From: Tiliqua scincoides
Lineage: Eukaryota; Chordata; Lepidosauria; Squamata; Scincidae
Direction of reading: 5' to 3'
Length of the DNA: 64,000 bases
Assembly: GCF_035046505.1 (NCBI RefSeq)
Contig: NC_089830.1
Span: forward strand, 8,918,315 to 8,982,314
Of the stretch, positions 50,701 through 59,368 are shown one piece after another. Position numbers and translations under genes: made by a program. Every line of letters begins with the position of its first letter. The first letter of the stretch is position 1. Under the pieces are notes generated by a model. It was not told the origin of the DNA. It saw only the letters and a program-made list of their open reading frames with translations, and ran no database searches.

Positions 50701-53502
50701 GCAATCTTTGAAAAACCTGCAGTTGGATTCCATCTGGCATTGAAAACAAGGATTGATTGTGTGTTAGAATCACAGGGGCTGTGCATGATATCATTAAGTT
50801 CTTACTGTCACTCTTGGATTGTGGGGGGGCAGACTGATAGAAATAGGATAGGAATAGGGCAGTGGTCTCAGGGTGTAATCCTGTGTACTTTTCCTTGACA
50901 GTAAGTCGTATTGGACTTGGTGGAACTTGCTTCCAAGTAAACATGCATTGGATTGCAGAGTCAGCTTTTAATCCACCTTGAATGTAGATTGTTCTTGAAT
51001 GATAGAAAGTATTTGTAATTGTAAACCCCCCCTGGGGGGGGTTAGAGAAACTCTTCCTGTGTGAAGTGCCTTGAATAAAAGTCAAAAGGAGCAATCCAAT
51101 GACCAGAAGGGAAGTATATAAATACCTGTTGTTGGTTGTTGTTGTTGTTAATCTTAACAATAGTTAGTAAGTGATTCCTGATTCTGAAACGCACAGACTG
51201 CTCAGAAACTTGAGACTCTTCTGAGTTTGGAAACAACCCAGAATACTGTAGGCTTTTCTCTGGTGCATTTGAAAGAGGTCGTTCCTCCTCCCTCTGATGT
51301 ACCCTTATTGCTAGCTGATATTCAGGGACGCAGCAGCACAAGGCCAGTTTTTAAGTTCTCCTGGCTAGGCTGAAGCCTTGTCTCCTGCCTGGGGGTAAGC
51401 TTGACTTGTTGCAGAAATGCCTTCGCCAGGCACTGCCTGTTTGGCAACCTATGGAAGCATGACTGGAGAGGAACGTTGTGGTGTCCAGAACTGCTGAGGT
51501 GGAGATGGCTGCCTAAGATTCAAGATAAGGTCCCCACCCTCTCTCTCTGACTTCGTGCTGAAGTCGCTGGGCTAGTTCAGACTGGTGGGTTTTCTCCTCC
51601 TCCTTTTCCAGGAGACTTGAGTCATCTCTTCCAGGCGGGACAAGTCGGGATCTGTCCTCTTCGATAGTTCTAATTAGCTCACACTTGCTGTGATACGGCC
51701 ATGCTTAGTGAAGCTCAGCTGGGCTGGGGTTAGCAGCCTGGGGCCTGGGTGCTGTGGGAAGAGGCAGCCTGTTCCCTGGGACTGGCATTTGGCCAGCCCC
51801 AAGGGAGAGGCATGAATTCCTTTGGCACCTGCTGGGGTAATACTGACGCCTGCCCTCTCCCCTGCCTTTCTCTCCCCTGCCCCATGCTTTTGATGCTCCA
51901 GGATCAACCCACTTGGGTTTTCAGACCTTGTGTAGGTTCCACACTTCCCTGAACATATGGTTGTCAATTGGCAGGTGATTAAGAATTTTATTATTAAGCA
52001 TACTTATACAAGCAGACCCCTGTATCCACAGGAGTTCCATTTGGGGGGGGGGGCGAGGGCTGTGGATAGGGAAAATGTGGATACAGGGGAATACTATATG
52101 AATACTGGATCCCCTGCACCCTCCTTCATGCGTCCATTATATTACCTTATTTTTTGTGTAGTCTGTCCTGCTTCCTGTTATTTACTATTAATTATTTATT
52201 AATCACATTTTTATACTGCTCTTCTAAAGAGCTCAGGGCGCTGTACACGGCTGCTCCCCTCCTTTTTTTCCTCATGACAACCCTGTGAGGTGGGTGAGGT
52301 TGAGAGAAAGTGACTGGCCCAAGGTCACCCAGGAGGCTTCGTGGCTGAGAGGGGATTTGAACCTGGATCTTCCAGGTCTAAGTCCACCTCCCAAACCACT
52401 ACACCACCCTGGCTGCTCCTGTTAAAGCTGGTTGCCTGCATGTAGCTTTGCTTTGTTTAAGCAAGTTTAAAGTAAAACAAACACATACTTCCAGTGTGAC
52501 CACACGAAAAAGAAGGTAATATAATGGGTGTGCACAGGGGGGCACCACATAGCTGTTGGTAACTGAATCTGAGGATACAGGATCCATGGATGTGAGGCCC
52601 TGCCTGAACTGGTTTTCTACAAAACAGTTCTTAAAGTGTTTTACAGCTAAAATCAATTTATTAAATGGCTTCCTCTTTCAAAATCTAAAAAGTTTTCGAT
52701 AGGAGGCTTATTTCAAGTTGGAAACTGTCTTGGGCAGGCAGTAATGCACAACCAGCCTAGGAACAATTGGATAGTGGCATTGCCCTGAGAGCATGTCCTC
52801 CTGCCCTTTTCTGCTCATACAGACAAATAAAACCACCCTGTTTCTTTTTCTAGAAATTAGCCCGGCAGAGGAAGAATCAGTATGACCTATTGAGGCAACG
52901 CATCGAGCGGGAACGGAAAATGTTTGTCATAGCCCAGAAGCTCCAGGTTCGGAAGGATCTCTTGGTGAGATACTTTGCTTTGTCCTTCCTCCCATTGACC
53001 CCTCTGATTTTGGCTTGTAGTTGAGATGGTCTCCCTGTGTCCTGAAGCTTATGCTCTGGGTCAGAACCTGCCTATGTATGAATTCAGTCGTCTTGCTGGT
53101 GAAATGCAGTATTTGTTCCTGCTGCCTTCTAGGACTCTGATTTAAAGGATTTGTGCTTTAAAGAGGGTGAGGAGCAGCCTTTCTAGATAATAAAACAAGG
53201 CACAACCTTCTGTCTTCAGAGTTGGTGGTCAGTTTCTGGCGTCACGCTGGTGACTGGAGGGTTGGCTCCCTAGTTAATGAACGAGGCAGAATAACTGGGT
53301 GTGGATAACTCCCTGTCTCCTTGCTGGCTCCAGAGCCCTGGTTGAGTGGGTGTACTGATGCTTTGGGAAGAGTGTCTTGCTTTTCAGGAAGGCTTAGTTT
53401 CTGCTCCCCTCCTTCCAGGACAAAACTCAGAAAGTGAAGCTGAAGAAAGAAACTGTGAACCAACCAGCTATTTACAAATTCCAGTTCAAGCGGAAACGCT
53501 GA
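41719..53502 (+). CDS. UTP11: UTP11, U3 snoRNA-associated small-subunit processome protein (8 coding exons)
   Basis: A nucleolar protein of the U3 snoRNP small-subunit processome, required for early pre-rRNA cleavages towards 18S rRNA. Exons are 41719-41781, 46540-46601, 47250-47352, 47912-48025, 50097-50190, 50474-50604, 52854-52964 and 53419-53502. All introns are GT-AG, and the joined frame is open for 253 codons, the same length as human UTP11. Hallmarks are MAAAFKKAGKAGQRQHRERA at the N-terminus, PGFRKHLGLLEKKKDYKLRA, KNPDEFYFKMTRVQLQDGVH, KYIEMKRVAEAKKIERLKSE, FFFDTKQEVQRFDIATQLNT and the basic C-terminus YKFQFKRKR. It is highly basic with long helices. Introns hold several transposons but no exon is damaged. 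It is divergent from FHL3. Confidence 0.98.
41865..42160. repeat. 93-bp tandem array of a palindromic Harbinger-like MITE
   Basis: GCCCAATCC (third copy GCCCAAGCT, fourth GCCCAATGC) recurs at 41865, 41958, 42051 and 42144, exactly 93 bp apart each time. Each unit is a whole MITE: CTATGCTTGTCTACTCAGAT, AAGCCCCATTATAGTCAATG, AGGCTTGCTCCCAGGAAAGT and GTGGATAGGATTGCAGCC. There are three full units and a short fourth. It lies 84 bp into UTP11 intron 1. Confidence 0.9.
42360..44385 (+). mobile_element. hAT-like element (CAGTGGTGTCACTAGG family) split by CR1
   Basis: The left end is CAGTGGTGTCACTAGGGTTC with GTCACCTGGTGCAGGATGCT. The left part runs to GAATACATTCTGCATGAAAT. The right part resumes after the CR1 at about 44298 with ATAATATAACATGATGGTAT, GATTTTGGTCACTAGTGGTG and CACACCCCTCCCCCAGGTG, then is lost. 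A second partial copy lies at 45280-45492. Confidence 0.65.
42530..44297 (+). mobile_element. 5'-truncated CR1 LINE, ORF2 reverse transcriptase half
   Basis: It encodes, with several frame changes and stops, the CR1 reverse transcriptase from EELSQIEVKREDVSDLIDKL through SLGPDGIHPRVIKELK, DDWRIANVTPIFK and RENQHGFCKGKSCL. It continues with the catalytic box KFADDTKLFRVV (near 43290), WAAKWQVCFNVSKCKVMHIG, and the C-terminal TQRVVGLWNSL. The 3' UTR ends CAGTGGGGCTGTTCTTATGT. A 24-bp local duplication (CGAACCTTATAGAATTCT appears twice, 42945-42985) lies in the RT. Inactive. It is inserted in UTP11 intron 1, in the same orientation as the gene. Confidence 0.92.
44405..44750 (-). mobile_element. 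hAT element, partial
   Basis: The end CAGCAGTTCTCAAACTTTTA and the next TGGGACCCACTTTTTAGAAT are the complement of the right end of the 40243 family. CAGGATCCACCTGGCTTTGC appears further in. The other terminus is not found. Confidence 0.55.
45036..45225. mobile_element. long-TIR PIF/Harbinger-like MITE with TAA target duplication
   Basis: The termini are AGGCCCAGTCCTATCCAACT and the complement of AAATTGGATAGGATTGAACCC. TAA directly flanks both ends (ACTAA|AGGCCC and GAACCC|TAAGG). The inner sequence includes GTAAGGGAACACATGTTCCC and CTCCACAGGATGCAGCACAT. Confidence 0.8.
45280..45492 (+). mobile_element. hAT-like element (CAGTGGTGTCACTAGG family), right part
   Basis: TTTTGATAGAAGATATTTCA and CTGCTCGAAATTCCGCATCC match the inner part of the 42360 element. 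The right end is GCCACTG after a GC-rich stretch (GTCACCCGGTGCGGCCCACC). The left end is missing. Confidence 0.6.
45916..46300 (+). mobile_element. hAT element, left part
   Basis: It begins GTGTTTCTCCGACTGTGAGT with GGGACCCACTAGGTGGGCTG. It then shows the family's inner blocks (TGAAAATACAGGATACGGAG, AGAAGGATCCAAGTCTGTGT), including a small duplication (ATAGCACATTGAAAATAC twice). It stops about 240 bp before UTP11 exon 2. An isolated right end of the same family lies at 46742-46795 (AAAAGTGGGTCCTGTTGCTA), downstream of exon 2. Confidence 0.65.
46540..46601 (+). CDS. UTP11: UTP11 exon 2
   Basis: Residues 22-41, PGFRKHLGLLEKKKDYKLRA, plus two bases of codon 42. Acceptor CCTCTCAG, donor GA|GTGAGT. 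Short and strongly conserved. Confidence 0.96.
46893..46938. repeat. (GGGAGA)n/(GA)n microsatellite
   Basis: GAGGGAGAGAGGGAGAGAGG leading into (GA)n, in UTP11 intron 2. Confidence 0.95.
47250..47352 (+). CDS. UTP11: UTP11 exon 3
   Basis: Completes Asp42 and encodes residues 43-76, DYHKKQNALRALRRKAQEKN to TRVQLQ. Acceptor CCTTTCAG, donor CAG|GTAAGG. Confidence 0.96.
47509..47738 (+). mobile_element. short hAT MITE with target duplication
   Basis: The left end is CAGCCGTTTTCAAGCACTGT and the right end GAGGTTGAAAATCACTG. The flanking 8-mers ATCTATAT (47501-47508) and CTCTATAT (47739-47746) match at 7 of 8. It is 230 bp, in UTP11 intron 3. Confidence 0.8.
47912..48025 (+). CDS. UTP11: UTP11 exon 4
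   Basis: Residues 77-114, DGVHVIKHQEEETTLEQQKL to KRVAEAK. Acceptor GATACTAG, donor AAG|GTCAGA (weaker than usual). Human has KETKEEVTPEQ where this copy has KHQEEETTLEQ. Confidence 0.95.
48468..48993 (+). mobile_element. hAT element with perfect 8-bp target duplication
   Basis: The left end is CAGGGGTGTGCAAACTCCAG and the right end ATGTTTGCCCACCCCTG, inverted repeats. CTTTAAGC flanks both sides exactly (48460-48467 and 48994-49001). Inside, GGGGACCATTTGTTAGGGAC with CCCCAATCT is doubled in tandem (about 30-bp unit). It lies in UTP11 intron 4. Confidence 0.88.
49302..49556 (-). repeat. L2-type LINE/SINE 3' tail
   Basis: ATTTATATACCGCTTTTCAA, CTAAAAGTTCACAAAGCGGT, ATGGCTCCCTGTCCCAGAAG, GGCTCACAATCTAAAAAGAT and ACTCTCCCCCTGCTAAAAAA are the complement of the tail family. 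This is the best preserved copy, in UTP11 intron 4. Confidence 0.8.
49560..50090. other. UTP11: UTP11 intron 4, nothing recognised
   Basis: No repeat or exon was noticed in this part of the intron. Confidence 0.35.
50097..50190 (+). CDS. UTP11: UTP11 exon 5
   Basis: Residues 115-145, KIERLKSELHLLEAEGKQPN to FFFDTKQE, plus one base of codon 146. Acceptor TCTCTCAG, donor AAG|GTGAGA. Confidence 0.95.
50474..50604 (+). CDS. UTP11: UTP11 exon 6
   Basis: Completes Val146 and encodes residues 147-189, QRFDIATQLNTAPELVGRVY to GATNPALLK. Acceptor CTGTTTCAG, donor AAG|GTTTGT. Confidence 0.95.
50874..50965. mobile_element. palindromic Harbinger-like MITE
   Basis: GGGTGTAATCCTGTGTACTT, CAGTAAGTCGTATTGGACTT and AGTAAACATGCATTGGATTG show the family pattern in UTP11 intron 6. 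Diverged. Confidence 0.55.
50970..52000. other. UTP11: UTP11 intron 6, mostly unassigned
   Basis: Near 50990-51150 the sequence GTGAAGTGCCTTGAATAAAA and GAAGTATATAAATACCTGTT with (GTT)n resembles a LINE tail. Nothing else was recognised. Confidence 0.35.
52008..52615. mobile_element. Tigger/pogo-like DNA transposon remnant, split by a CORE-SINE
   Basis: The left part CAGACCCCTGTATCCACAGG and the right part GTAACTGAATCTGAGGATAC, AGGATCCATGGATGTGAGGC, CCTGCCTG resemble the ends of Tigger-type (Tc1/mariner superfamily) elements. The CORE-SINE at 52195-52423 interrupts it. No clear TA duplication could be read. It is in UTP11 intron 6. Confidence 0.5.
52195..52423 (-). mobile_element. tRNA-derived CORE-SINE (MIR-like)
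   Basis: On the minus strand: AGCCAGGGTGGTGTAGTGGT (A-box), GATCCAGGTTCAAATCCCCT (B-box GGTTCAAATCC), GGTGACCTTGGGCCAGTCAC (core), CCTCACAGGGTTGTCATGAG, then an L2-like tail (AGAGCAGTATAAAAATGTGA). Confidence 0.85.
52854..52964 (+). CDS. UTP11: UTP11 exon 7
   Basis: Residues 190-226, KLARQRKNQYDLLRQRIERE to QVRKDLL. Acceptor TTTTCTAG, donor TTG|GTGAGA; phase 0 on both sides. Confidence 0.95.
53419..53502 (+). CDS. UTP11: UTP11 exon 8 (coding part)
   Basis: Residues 227-253, DKTQKVKLKKETVNQPAIYK then FQFKRKR, and TGA at 53500-53502. Acceptor CCTTCCAG. The lysine/arginine-rich end is typical of the family and suits nucleolar targeting. Confidence 0.96.
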   Translation, partial: DKTQKVKLKKETVNQPAIYKFQFKRKR

Positions 53503-53663
53503 CTGCTTCGTGCCCACAGGTATCCAAGAGATGTGGGACCAAGAAACATTCCACCCAGATGGCTCACCCAGATGGCTTTTGTTTAGAAGGACAAACTTTG
53601 TGCAAACTTTGTTTCCCCATCTTTCTCTTTCATCATAAATATCATCTTGTAACTTTTTTTTTA

Positions 53664-53669
53664 AATAAA
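53664..53669 (+). terminator. UTP11: UTP11 proximal poly(A) signal AATAAA
   Basis: AATAAA within TTTAAATAAATCC, about 160 bases after the stop, with T-rich sequence just before it. It predicts a 3' UTR ending near 53690. Confidence 0.75.
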
Positions 53670-53999
53670 TCCAGCAGAAGTAATTTAACTTCTGCTTGCT
53701 TATTTGAGAGGGGGGATTGAAAAGGATTCAATTTCTGGGGAAATACAGTGACCTGCCCCACCTCCCACCTTTTTAGAACAGTGGATGTTACATTCTCCTC
53801 TTAGGTAGATGGAGAGCCAGACATGATGGTGAAGTGAATGGAGTCTGGGGGGCCCCCAGTCAGTCCTTGGCTACACTGGTGGGAGAAAGCTTAGGTTGGC
53901 AGCAGTGGTTATCTGTAAAGACATTGAGAGGGGGAACAAACAAGACAGTCTCTTGAACAGCACAGCGAAAAGTTGGAGCAGAGTGGACTCTTCCCTGTC

Positions 54000-54215
54000 T
54001 TTATTTTTCACATTTTTATGCCGCCCTTCTTCCAAGGAGCTCAGTGCACATTTCCTTCCCTCTTTTTGTCCTCACAACAACCCTGTGAGGTAGGTGAGGC
54101 TGAGAGATAGTGAGTGGCCCAAGGTCAGCCAGGAAGCTTCATGGCTGAGTGGGGATTTGAACCTGCATCTTGCAGGTCTACATCCAGCTCCAGAACCACT
54201 TCACCATCCTGGTGA
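54000..54215 (-). mobile_element. tRNA-derived CORE-SINE (MIR-like)
   Basis: The minus strand shows CCAGGATGGTGAAGTGGTTC, GCAGGTTCAAATCCCCACTC (B-box), CTGACCTTGGGCCACTCACT, CCTCACAGGGTTGTTGTGAG and the tail AGAAGGGCGGCATAAAAATG. It is a second copy of the 52195 family, 0.5 kb after UTP11. Confidence 0.85.
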
Positions 54216-54756
54216 AGTTAGGTTTCCTTAGGAAACCTACTGAAATAATGAGGAAGTTCTCTGTGTGTGGGCTGCCAACTCTAATAAGGCTGCTTCCATC
54301 CCTTTTTGGATTCAGAATGCCATCGTCACCGCTAACGAGGAACAGAATGTCGCCTTAGAGTGGCTGTAGCACAAGGTGTATGTGTAGCACAAGCTAGAGT
54401 CAGAGGCGCTTCCTGTTTTGCTTCTGAGGAGGTCAGTCTGTTCATCTTGTACCCTGTCTGTAGTCACACTGTTGTGCATTATGATACAGTGGGAGAAAAA
54501 AGAGCGAGTTTCCCAGAGGATCAGGCAAACCTGGCATTGCTACCCAGAGCATTATGTTTTTCTGGCCCTGCTGGCTCCTGCTCTTTGGAGACCGTAAGAC
54601 ATTGAGCATCCAGTAGGTGGCAGTGCTGTTTCGTGCCTGTATAGCACCCAAGCTCCTGCCTGTTTCACGGTGCTGCAATTCTCCTTGCGGCCTCATAAGA
54701 GGCAACATTTCCAGAACAAGTCTACCTTCCCCATGAGCTTGCTGGGACTTCCTTCT

Positions 54757-54762
54757 AATAAA
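54757..54762 (+). terminator. UTP11: possible distal UTP11 poly(A) signal AATAAA
   Basis: AATAAA in CTTCTAATAAAGCCTTGG, followed by a G/T-rich stretch (AGTCTGTTGCAGTTG). If used, the 3' UTR would be about 1.27 kb and contain a CORE-SINE. This is inference from the signal only. Confidence 0.35.
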
Positions 54763-55400
54763 GCCTTGGACTAGTCTGTTGCAGTTGCTGCCTCTTTATG
54801 TGTACAGACTCCTCTTTCCCGTCTCTTTGAGATGGAGTATTGGAAGTTTCACTTCCACAAAGTTTTGCTATTATCGGCATGGCTGTGCTGACCCTCTGAG
54901 AGATGCATGTTAAAAGAATTCCTGGTACTTATTTCATTAAAACTGCTTCTACCCTATCTACTACCCAAATAGAGCATACCAGAGCTGCATGCTTTACAAC
55001 ATCAATAAAAGCTGTTAATGTGCAATCAATAGGACAAATTAAGACTCTTGAAACTATTCAGCTGTAAGATAGCAAAAAGTGTAAACAGCAACCAAAAAAG
55101 ACTTTAGGAAGCAGCATAGTAATTCTGAAAGCACTTTTTAAAACTTGTTCTCCAAAGGTGCTCAAGGCATCATTTTAATACATTTATATAGCCGTTTTCA
55201 AATATCACAATGCAGCTCATAAAATAGAATTAAAACAAAAATAGTAAAATACCAGTTATAATAAAACCTTGTCTCAGAGAGAAGACTGCTTTTATTAATT
55301 GTGACTTCAGATGTTTCTGAAACACTGCAAGTTGGGGGGGGGGGGAGAGACTGTCCCTTGCAAAGGGGTTTCATAGTCAGGGAGCAACTCCCTGAAAGAC
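54763..55400. other. intergenic, weak repeat traces only
   Basis: AATACATTTATATAGCCGTT followed by TTCAAATATCACAATGCAGC at 55165-55215 may be another decayed L2-type tail. No gene was seen. Confidence 0.35.
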
Positions 55401-56585
55401 ACTGTATTTAGTCCCTGGCAATGAAATCTTAACTAATGCTGGATGAGAGCGAGAGAGCAAGCAGGGCCACTGGGAGATTTTAAGCTGTTTCTGCCCAATG
55501 TTGCATATATGCAACAGGGACCAAATGTATACACCTGTTTGCAGGGCAGAAATGGGTTAAGGTAGGTGGGTTGATATGATAGTCCTTAAGGTAACTCAGT
55601 CCCAGGTTGGAAAAAGCTTGAAAGGTCAAAGCCTGCATTTGAAGTGGTCCTGGGAGTGCCTTGGTATTTGTTTGCCCCAACTAACATCCATGCAGTAGAA
55701 TTGTGGACCAATGAATGCTTTCAAACTATCTTCAAGGGCAGCCTTCTTGGTACAGTGCATTGCAGTAGTCTAGACTGGATGTCACAAGTGCATGGATAAT
55801 TGTGACCATGGCACTAGGACACCTGTTGAAGCTGGTAAAAAGGACTTCTACCCAAGACTCACCTCTGACTGTGCTGCCGCCTTGATCTTTCAGGGAGAGT
55901 GCAGTCTGTCCAAGGGAGCCCAAATTCAATCCAGAATGTCAGGATTTCTGACCCCTGGCATTTCCATCTGGATTCCACTGCAGTTTATTTGTCCCAGATT
56001 TACCTGGATAGTCTGCAGACATTAATTCAGGGTTTCTGCTGCCTCTCTAGGATTACATGGCTAGAATGAGGAATAGAACTGCATGGCCTCAGCATAATGC
56101 TGATATCACAGCCCAAATCCCTAGATGACCCCATGCAGTAGTTTCATATTTGAGAGCACAGTGAGCAAGATGGAACCATATGCAGTAACAGCAGCAGCTC
56201 CCAAGCACCACTGTCTAGGAGTGTCCTTCAAGGGGGGATTAGAGCTGCTGCAAAATGGTGCCATGGTCAATGGTACTGAAAGCTGCTGAGATCTTCAGGA
56301 GAACCAAAAGACTTGCATTATCTTTCCCTTTCTATAAGGGAAAAAGATCACCTTTCTACTAGGGTGATCAAGCAATCTCAGTTGCATTGCTGGCTGGCAT
56401 TTAGATTGAAACATGTCCAACTAATCATTCTTACCCAGAACTGCTTGGAGGTTGGTTTCCAAAGAATGGCAGACTGTGGTAATTGTTTCGGTCTCCCTGG
56501 CCTGAGGGTTTTTTTCTTCAAAACCACTGCCTCCTTCATCAGAGCAGGGACAACTCCCTCTCAGAGAGGCATTTAGTACCTCACT
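55400..56585 (-). mobile_element. L2-type LINE ORF2 remnant
   Basis: The minus strand at 55810-55735 encodes AMVTIIHALVTSSLDYCNAL followed by YQ, the conserved thumb segment of L2 reverse transcriptase. Upstream of it lies SLKDQGG (family LKDQ.RSLGVLLD). Further upstream (56130-56580) the plus strand reads ACCATGGTCAATGGTACTGA, GGTAATTGTTTCGGTCTCCC and TCAGAGAGGCATTTAGTACC, which also fit the L2 RT region. Many frame changes are present; old and inactive. The stretch 57130-57410 may be its 5' continuation. Confidence 0.7.
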
Positions 56586-56588
56586 TAC

Positions 56589-57128
56589 TTGGCAATTCAA
56601 TTTGCCAGGAAAAGGCAAGGATCCACGGAGCAGGAAGTGGGTTTCAAATGTCCAGGTGGCCTGGCCAAAGGCATGGGCCATACAAACTGATATAAATGTA
56701 TAATTGTTTGGACAGGGCATTGAAACACCTGTACAGTATAGTCCCTTGTAGGTACACTGGTGAGCCATTTTATCTGAAAAATTGTTGCCAAACAGCTGCA
56801 GTTTTGTGAACCGGTAGCAGATGACTAATGCCTCATGGTCATACTCCTTATGGCAGAAATGTAATTGGCCAACAAAAGAGAAAGAGAGGATTGGGGCTTC
56901 TGTAATGGATACTTGAGAAAAGAACAGCTGTCTCAAAATGGTATATGCCTTTATTGATGTCCCTGATACGTTTTGAATAATTCTTTCACCAGGGAATATC
57001 AGCAATACATAAAGCAGGAGCAAAACTAAAAATTGTACTCCTTTAAAACTCAAAGCAGATTTAAAAGGTGTCAGCCCAGCCATTTCAGTTCTCTCAGTTG
57101 CTCGATACAGCAAGGTGCCAGTTTGCCT
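56589..57128 (-). other. unexplained exon-like open frame with signal-anchor-like start
   Basis: On the minus strand a strong acceptor (CCTTACCTCTACTGCAG) is followed at 57083 by ATG and 165 open codons. They end exactly on a codon boundary at a consensus donor (CAA|GTAAGTGAGG). The product begins MAGLTPFKSALSFKGVQFLV with a hydrophobic run (VQFLVLLLLYVLLIFPG). It has four possible N-glycosylation sites in the wider frame (NVS, NFS, NYT, NAS) and clustered cysteines (CHKEYDHEALVIC, CTYKGLYC, C-x5-C). I do not recognise a family. It lies between L2-type LINE segments, so it may be an insertion, a lineage-specific exon or chance. Confidence 0.3.
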
Positions 57129-57619
57129 CTGCAGTAGAGGTAAGGATGCCCAGAAGCAATTGTATCCACAGCCAAGTCTCACCTCCTCCTTCCAGAGAAT
57201 GATTCAGGGCAGCTGCAGGAATGCCAAACATGTCAATGGGAAACTCCCTTCAAGACGGAAGGAATCTATCAGAATCCACAAGTCTCTGGGGATGGACTAT
57301 CTCAATAGCTCCTTCACCCCTACAAAGACACACCTGAGCAGCTTGACCAGGTAATGATTAGTCCATGACAAACAGGTCAGGACAGTTTCCCTTCCCTACA
57401 GATCACCTTCTTTTGTTCAGCCTGGAGCATAAGAACATAAGAACAGCCCCACTGGATCAGGCCATAGGCCCATCTAGTCCAGCCTCCTGTATCTCACAGC
57501 GGCCCACCAAATGCCCCAGGGAGCACACCAGATAACAAGATACCTCATTCTGGTGCCCTCCTTTGCATCTGGCATTCTGACATAGCCCATTTCTAAAATC
57601 AGGAGGTTGCAAATACAAA

Positions 57620-59368
57620 TCATGGCTTGTAACCCATAATGGATTTTTCCTCCAGAAACTTGTCCAATCCCCTTTTAAAGGCGTCCAGGCCAGGCGCCAT
57701 CACCACATCCTGTGGCAAGGAGTTCCACAGACCAACCACACGCTGAGTAAAGAAATATTTTCTTTTGTCTGTTCTCCCAACACTCAATTTTAGTGGATGT
57801 TCCCTGGTACTGGTGTTATGTGAGAGTGTAAAGAGCATCTCTCTATCCACTCTGTCTATCCCCTGCATAATTTTGTATGTCTCAATCATGTACCCCCTCA
57901 GGTGCCTCTTTTCTAGGCTGAAGAGGCCCAAATGCCGTAGCCTTTCCTCATAAGGAAGGTGCCCCAGCCCTGTAATCATCTTAGTCACTCTCTTTTGCAC
58001 CTTTTCCATTTCCACTATGTCCTTTTTGAGCTGTGGCGACCAGAACTGGACACAATACTCGAGGTGTGGCCTTACCATCGATTTGTACAACGGCATTATA
58101 ATATTAGCCATTTTGTTCTCAATACCTTTTCTAATGATCCCAAGCATAGAATTGGCCTTCTTTACTGCTGCCGCACATTGGGTCGACACTTTCATCAACC
58201 TGTCCACCACCACCCCAAGATCTCCTGATCTGTCACAGACAGCTCAGAACCCATCAGCCTATATGTGAAGTTTTGATTTTTTGCCCCAATGTGCATGACT
58301 TTACACTTACTGACATTGAAGCGCACTTGCCATTTTGCTGCCCATTCTGCCAGTCTGGAGAGATCCTTCTGGAGCTCCTCACAATCACTTCTGGTCTTCA
58401 CTACTCGGAAAAGTTTGGTGTCATCTGCAAACTTAGCCACCTTACTGCTCACCCCTGTCTCCAGGTCATTTATAAAGAGGTTGAAAAGCACCGGTCCCAG
58501 GACAGATCCTTGGGGCATACTGCTTTTCACATCTCTCCATTGTGAAAATTGCCCATTGACACCCACTCTGTTTCCTGGTCTTCAACCAGTTCTCAATCCA
58601 TGAGAAGACCTGTCCTCTAATTCCCTGACTGTGGAGTTTTTTCAGTAGCCTTTGGTGAGGGACCGTGTCAAACACCTTCTGAAAGTTCAGATATATAATG
58701 TCTATGGATTCTCCTGCATCCACACTGCTGTTGACCTTTTCAAAGAATTCTATAAGGTTCGTGAGGCAAGACTTACCCTTACAGAAGCCATGCTGATTTT
58801 CCCTCAGCAAGGCCTGTTTGTCTATGTGTTTTGAGAGTCTATCTTTGATGAAGCATTCCACCATCTTACCCGGTATAGATGTTAGTCTGACCAGCCTATA
58901 GTTTCCTGGGTCCCCCCTCTTTCCCTTTTTAAAGATAGGCGTGACATTTGCTATCCTCCAATCTTCTGGCACCGTGGCTGTTTTGAGGGACAAGTTGCAT
59001 ATTTTAGTCAAGAGATCAGCAACTTCATTCTTCAATTCCTTAATAAATCTTGGGTGGATGCCATCAGTGCCTGGTGACTTATTGATCTTTAATTTATCAA
59101 TGAGGTCTGAAACATCTTCTCTTTTAACCTCTATCTGACTTAATTCCTCGGTCAGGAGGGGCCGTTCGGGCAGCGGTATCTGCCCGAGGTCTTCTGCCGT
59201 GAAGACAGATGCAAAGAACTCATTTAATTTCTCTGCCATCTCTAAGTCTCCTTTTATCTCCCCTTTCCCTCCCTCACCATCCAGAGGGCCAACTGCTTCT
59301 CTGGCGGGTTTCCTGCTTCTAACATATTTGAAGAAGCTTTTATTATTCCCCTTAATGTTGCTGGCCAT
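57620..59368 (-). pseudogene. CR1 ORF2 reverse transcriptase domain (disrupted)
   Basis: It contains DLIDKLKINKSPGTDGIHPR (fingers), DWRIANVTPIFKKG, RENQHGFCKGKSCLTNLIEF, DAGESIDIIYLNFQKVFDTV, PQGSVLGPVLFNLFINDLET, the catalytic KFADDTKLFRVVKT box, KWQVRFNVSKCKVMHIGAKN and the C-terminal VVGLWNSLPQDVVMAPGLDA. Reading continues in three different frames, changing near 58500 and near 58205. The key FADD aspartates are present. Confidence 0.9.
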
